From: a candidate division WOR-3 bacterium
GTDB taxonomy: Bacteria > SDB-A
NCBI GenBank assembly: GCA_016934535.1
Contig: JAFGSQ010000037.1
Location: 8,654 to 72,653, forward strand
Length of the DNA: 64,000 nt
Direction: 5' to 3'
Shown here one piece after another: positions 63,718 to 64,000 of the stretch (the stretch's first letter is position 1; each line of letters starts with the position of its first letter). The notes below the pieces were generated by a model that was given only the letters and a program-made list of their open reading frames with translations, was not told where the DNA came from and did not search any database. A program made the position numbers and the translations under genes.

Positions 63718-63834
63718 ATGGGAACAAAAGGAAAGAAAGACAAAGGCCAGAAAGAGGCCAAGAAAGAACCCAAATTCACGAAAAAAGAAAAAAGAAAAAT
63801 GAAACAGGAGAAAAAAGCTCAAAAAGATATTTAA
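63718..63834 (+). CDS. Small highly basic protein of unknown function
   Basis: 38 residues, more than half Lys/Glu/Gln (MGTKGKKDKGQKEAKKEPKF...). No hydrophobic core, so probably disordered and nucleic-acid-associated. It has a strong promoter, AGGAG Shine-Dalgarno and a terminator, which supports a real, well-expressed gene. Comparable in style to the small histone-like protein at 50824-50946 but without sequence identity beyond composition. Lies in the AT-rich repeat region. Confidence 0.75.
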   Translation: MGTKGKKDKGQKEAKKEPKFTKKEKRKMKQEKKAQKDI

Positions 63835-63859
63835 TCTTTAACATTCAGATTTTATTTAT

Positions 63860-63887
63860 GGCGCTGACCCATTCAGCGCCTTTTTTT
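63860..63887 (+). terminator. Rho-independent terminator
   Basis: Perfect 8-base stem GGCGCTGA / TCAGCGCC with loop CCCAT, followed by seven T. Placed 25 bases after the small basic protein stop. Confidence 0.9.
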
Positions 63888-63922
63888 AAACTATCTCATC
63901 CAAATCAAAATCTAATTTCTAC

Positions 63923-63995
63923 CACGAAGTTATAAAATTTGTGATACAAATTTTATAAAGAAATATTTCTTTATGATTTTCTTCACTTCGTGAAG
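63923..63995. repeat. Nested palindrome cluster at the window end
   Basis: Outer inverted repeat CACGAAGT (63923-63930) and ACTTCGTG (63985-63992) encloses a perfect 13-base stem TTATAAAATTTGT / ACAAATTTTATAA with loop GAT (63930-63958) and a 20-base palindrome centred at 63964/63965 (ATAAAGAAAT and its complement). A last hairpin CTTCAC-TTC-GTGAAG ends at 63995. The array may continue beyond the window. Confidence 0.65.
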
Positions 63996-64000
63996 GAAAA

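Noticed and set aside
1-64000. CRISPR arrays, insertion sequences, prophage or integron cargo
   Set aside because: No regularly spaced identical repeats, transposase or phage gene was seen; the only recombinase fits a housekeeping Xer protein.

Overview
The window carries about 56 protein genes, one tRNA and a few regulatory or repeat elements on near-continuous coding DNA. The organism looks like a diderm (Gram-negative) bacterium: it has an Omp85-family lipoprotein plus TamB, lipoproteins with clear lipoboxes, MreB/MreC, an L,D-transpeptidase and nucleotide-sugar enzymes. UUG starts are common, and genes are packed into long co-directional runs with 1-23 base overlaps. The gene mix (TPR-rich cyclase, Lon-like AAA protease, GH57 glucanotransferase, CFI-box protein) suggests an uncultured FCB-like or WOR-3/TA06-like lineage. 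That placement is inference; no rRNA gene is present to fix it.

Layout. 1-565: the 3' end of an ATP-type PEP carboxykinase gene. 11657 down to 584 (minus): a tight seven-gene run, DUF3467 protein, acyl-CoA carboxyltransferase, biotin carrier, Lon-like protease, SerS, TamL-like Omp85 lipoprotein, TamB. 11792-30275 (plus): J-domain protein, ComEC, saccharopine dehydrogenase family protein, MtaB, MiaB, MutS, a beta-propeller protein, FolC, XseB, polyprenyl synthase, DUF212, DXS, a membrane GGDEF protein, an unknown anchored protein and uridine phosphorylase. 30277-32286: promoter and mreBC. 33654 down to 32288 (minus): an unknown protein and a methyltransferase. 33736-37561 (plus): RecJ, PgeF, TonB-like protein, 4-OT tautomerase. 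42136 down to 37573 (minus): TrmFO, RpiB, GlyA, transglutaminase lipoprotein. 42236-50699 (plus): Xer recombinase, rhomboid, MoxR, DUF3108, ManC, RdgB, tRNA-Pro, an unknown protein, GH57, HEAT/CFI-box protein. 50766-55891: small basic proteins with a strong promoter, a predicted outer-membrane barrel, amidohydrolase, L,D-transpeptidase, CapA, VTT protein. 55982-62833: a 1476-residue tandem cyclase-ATPase-TPR protein, dCMP deaminase, and a TPR protein with a histidine-kinase-like ATPase domain. 63383 down to 62844: RmlC. 63384-64000: an AT-rich repeat and palindrome region holding one small basic protein gene with its own promoter and terminator.

Most genes are housekeeping (tRNA modification, DNA repair, isoprenoid and folate synthesis, cell shape, envelope assembly). 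The most notable points are: (1) the large cyclase has the soluble-adenylyl-cyclase layout, with catalytic residues split between two individually incomplete cyclase domains; (2) four genes without a Shine-Dalgarno site have a -10 box placed so that the transcript would start at or next to the start codon, suggesting leaderless mRNAs; (3) mreC and moxR appear to lack AUG/GUG/UUG starts in the expected place; (4) the right end holds repeat units whose stem-loops differ in sequence but keep pairing.
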